From Bacteroidaceae bacterium (lineage in GTDB: Bacteria; Bacteroidota; Bacteroidia; Bacteroidales; Bacteroidaceae), in assembly GCA_902362375.1 (NCBI GenBank), contig CABIVS010000002.1, forward strand, positions 208,757 through 272,756: a DNA stretch of 64,000 bases, read 5' to 3'. Both the position numbers and the translations under genes were made by a program. Positions 61,597-64,000 of this stretch are shown here, piece by piece (position 1 is the stretch's first letter; each line of letters starts with the position of its first letter). The notes beneath the pieces are model-generated. The model saw only the letters and a list, made by a program, of their open reading frames with translations. It ran no database searches and was not told the DNA's origin.

Positions 61597-64000
61597 ATGG
61601 AATTAGCAAGTAAGTACAATCCCGCTGACGTGGAGGGAAAATGGTACCAGTATTGGCTGGACCATCATTTATTCAGTTCGAAACCCGATGGCCGTGAACC
61701 TTACACCATCGTCATTCCGCCCCCGAACGTCACCGGTGTGTTGCACATGGGACACATGCTTAATAATACCATTCAGGATATTTTAGTTCGTCGTGCCCGT
61801 ATGGAAGGCAAGAATGCCTGCTGGGTACCGGGAACTGACCATGCTTCTATTGCTACTGAAGCTAAAGTAGTAAACAAACTCGCCGCTCAAGGTATCAAGA
61901 AAACTGACCTGACTCGTGAGGAATTCCTGAAACATGCCTGGGATTGGACAGACGAACACGGAGGTATCATCCTGAAACAGCTCCGCAAACTCGGTGCATC
62001 CTGCGACTGGGATCGTACTGCTTTCACTATGGACGAGAAACGCAGTGAAAGTGTACTGAAAGTTTTCGTAGACCTGTTCGATAAAGGATTGATCTACCGC
62101 GGTGTCCGTATGGTAAACTGGGACCCGAAGGCATTGACCGCTCTTTCTGACGAGGAAGTGATCTACAAAGAAGAGCACGGAAAACTATATTACCTCCGCT
62201 ATAAAGTGGAAGGTGATCCGGAAGGACGCTATGCCGTAGTGGCAACTACCCGCCCCGAAACAATCATGGGTGACACAGCGATGTGTATCAATCCGAACGA
62301 CCCGAAAAACGAATGGCTGAAAGGCAAGAAAGTGATCGTTCCGCTGGTAAATCGCACCATCCCTGTGATTGAAGATGATTATGTAGACATCGAATTTGGT
62401 ACAGGTTGCCTGAAAGTGACTCCGGCTCATGATGTAAACGACTATATGCTGGGTGAAAAGTACAACCTGCCTAGCATTGATATCTTCAACGATAACGGTA
62501 CATTGAGCGAAGCTGCCGGTATGTATATCGGTATGGATCGTTTCGACGTCCGTAAACAAATAGAGAAAGACCTCGAAGCTGCCGGACTGCTGGACAAGAC
62601 AGAAGCCTATACAAATAAGGTAGGTTACTCGGAACGTACCAACGTAGTGATCGAACCGAAACTATCTATGCAATGGTTCCTCAAGATGCAGCATTTTGCA
62701 GACATGGCATTGCCTCCGGTAATGAACGATGAACTGAAGTTCTATCCTGCAAAATACAAGAATACCTACCGTCACTGGATGGAGAACATCAAAGACTGGT
62801 GTATCAGCCGTCAGTTGTGGTGGGGACATCGCATTCCTGCTTACTTCCTTCCGGAGGGAGGTTATGTGGTAGCTGCTACAGCAGAAGAAGCATTGGCAAA
62901 AGCAAAAGAAAAGACTGGCAATGCTGCCCTGACAATGGAAGATCTCCGTCAGGACGAAGATTGTCTGGATACCTGGTTCTCTTCCTGGTTGTGGCCTATC
63001 TCTTTGTTCGATGGAATCAACAATCCGGGTAACGAAGAAATCAACTATTACTATCCGACCAGCGACCTTGTGACAGGACCGGATATTATCTTCTTCTGGG
63101 TAGCCCGTATGATTATGGCAGGCTACGAGTATGAAGGAAAGATGCCGTTTAAGAACGTTTACTTCACAGGGATCGTTCGTGATAAACTGGGACGTAAGAT
63201 GTCCAAGTCACTCGGTAATTCTCCCGACCCGTTGGAGTTGATCGAGAAATACGGAGCCGATGGAGTACGTATGGGCATGATGCTTTCTGCTCCTGCCGGA
63301 AACGATATTCTTTTCGATGACGCACTTTGCGAACAGGGACGTAACTTCTGCAACAAGATATGGAATGCTTTCCGTCTGATTAAGGGCTGGACAAATGCCA
63401 AAGGCACTATTGAAATTCCTACCGATGCACATCTGGCAGTTCAGTGGTTTGACCAAAGACTGGATGCGGCAGCTGTTGAAGTGGCCGATCTCTTCTCCAA
63501 ATATCGTTTGAGCGAAGCGTTGATGCTGGTTTACAAACTATTCTGGGATGAATTCTCTTCCTGGCTGTTGGAAATCGTGAAACCTGCTTATGGACAGCCT
63601 GTCAATGGCTTTGTTTATGATATGGTTCTTAGCTCTTTCGAGCGTCTGCTTGAATTGCTGCATCCTTTTATGCCATTTATCACAGAAGAATTGTGGCAAC
63701 AATTGCGTGAGCGTGAACCGGGTGAAAGCCTGATGGTTACTCAACTGTTTGAACCGGTCGGAGCAAATGAACAGTTCCTGGCAGAGTTTGAAGTAGCTAA
63801 GGAAATCATCAGTAATGTCCGTAGCATTCGTTTGCAGAAGAACATTGCTCTGAAAGAAGAACTCGAATTGCAGGTTGTAGGTACTCATCCGGTGGAGAAA
63901 TTGAATCCGGTGATTATCAAGATGTGTAACCTGTCTTCCGTAACAGTGGTAGAAAGCAAATCAGAAGGCGCTGCATCTTTCATGATAGGAACGACCGAAT
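61597..64000 (+). CDS. valS: Valyl-tRNA synthetase (3' end cut by the window)
   Basis: About 801 residues are visible of a family of about 880; the frame is open at the right edge. Class I signatures are present: the HIGH equivalent HMGHM in [15 protein letters not shown], the KMSKS motif at about 63187-63214 ([13 protein letters not shown]), the editing-domain block [16 protein letters not shown], and the anticodon-binding helices in the last 200 residues. It attaches valine to tRNA-Val in the cytosol. The start [20 protein letters not shown] is standard. Confidence 0.97.
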   Translation, partial: MELASKYNPADVEGKWYQYWLDHHLFSSKPDGREPYTIVIPPPNVTGVLHMGHMLNNTIQDILVRRARMEGKNACWVPGTDHASIATEAKVVNKLAAQGIKKTDLTREEFLKHAWDWTDEHGGIILKQLRKLGASCDWDRTAFTMDEKRSESVLKVFVDLFDKGLIYRGVRMVNWDPKALTALSDEEVIYKEEHGKLYYLRYKVEGDPEGRYAVVATTRPETIMGDTAMCINPNDPKNEWLKGKKVIVPLVNRTIPVIEDDYVDIEFGTGCLKVTPAHDVNDYMLGEKYNLPSIDIFNDNGTLSEAAGMYIGMDRFDVRKQIEKDLEAAGLLDKTEAYTNKVGYSERTNVVIEPKLSMQWFLKMQHFADMALPPVMNDELKFYPAKYKNTYRHWMENIKDWCISRQLWWGHRIPAYFLPEGGYVVAATAEEALAKAKEKTGNAALTMEDLRQDEDCLDTWFSSWLWPISLFDGINNPGNEEINYYYPTSDLVTGPDIIFFWVARMIMAGYEYEGKMPFKNVYFTGIVRDKLGRKMSKSLGNSPDPLELIEKYGADGVRMGMMLSAPAGNDILFDDALCEQGRNFCNKIWNAFRLIKGWTNAKGTIEIPTDAHLAVQWFDQRLDAAAVEVADLFSKYRLSEALMLVYKLFWDEFSSWLLEIVKPAYGQPVNGFVYDMVLSSFERLLELLHPFMPFITEELWQQLREREPGESLMVTQLFEPVGANEQFLAEFEVAKEIISNVRSIRLQKNIALKEELELQVVGTHPVEKLNPVIIKMCNLSSVTVVESKSEGAASFMIGTTE

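Noticed and set aside
1..64000. tRNA or rRNA genes, insertion sequences, prophage or integrase genes
   Set aside because: None recognized in the intergenic regions or among the proteins; borders of the defence block show no attachment-site-like direct repeats by eye.

Overview
The window is chromosomal DNA of a gut Bacteroides, probably from the B. thetaiotaomicron/ovatus/xylanisolvens group. The evidence is two SusC/SusD systems, a type III glutamine synthetase, lipobox-bearing hydrolases, XylR-type and ECF-sigma/FecR regulation, and promoters of the Bacteroides type (TTTG, about 20 bases, TAnnTTTG). No tRNA, rRNA, CRISPR array or insertion sequence was found. Housekeeping genes lie at both ends: the 3' end of ftsK, a lolA-like gene and trxB on the left; rpsA, rnz, an L,D-transpeptidase, an ECF-sigma operon, mazG, a DUF3810 gene and a truncated valS on the right.

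Region 2.2-20.1 kb (minus strand) has a stand-alone GH20 hexosaminidase and then a long operon led by an ECF sigma factor and its FecR anti-sigma partner. These control a SusC with an N-terminal signalling (STN) domain, a SusD, a metallopeptidase-like lipoprotein, a TlpA-type thioredoxin, a subtilisin-fold protein and three retropepsin-like proteins, two with PDZ domains and one fused to thioredoxin. Several of the peptidase folds have lost their catalytic residues: the subtilisin lacks the whole triad, the metallopeptidase lacks HExxH, and the thioredoxin fusion lacks both DTG motifs. The locus looks made for peptide or protein handling and redox work more than for sugar degradation. A Crp/Fnr regulator and glnN follow, then a 960-base non-coding stretch with two families of short repeats.

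Region 23.4-43.5 kb (plus strand) is a second polysaccharide-utilization-type locus: a PI-PLC-type phospholipase C, a ROK kinase, SusC, SusD, GH92 mannosidase, an EEP-family phosphodiesterase, alkaline phosphatase, a GH63/GH37-like hydrolase, GH125 alpha-1,6-mannosidase, GH20 hexosaminidase and a calcineurin-type phosphatase. A convergent XylR/AraC-type regulator closes it. PI-PLC, phosphatases, alpha-1,2- and alpha-1,6-mannosidases and a hexosaminidase together match the bonds of a glycosylphosphatidylinositol (GPI) anchor glycan. Phosphorylated mannan or N-glycan is the main alternative.

Region 45.9-53.2 kb, between a DUF5686 outer-membrane gene and rpsA, is a small accessory block that looks like anti-phage defence. 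It holds a retron (promoter, about 130-nt msr-msd RNA with 13-bp a1/a2 ends, and a reverse transcriptase with an N-terminal membrane segment) and, convergent and one base away, a very large DUF4011-helicase-nuclease protein resembling the Hhe defence protein. The retron with a membrane-anchored RT and no separate effector, the operon of dead peptidase folds, and the GPI-like locus are the three most promising undescribed systems here.
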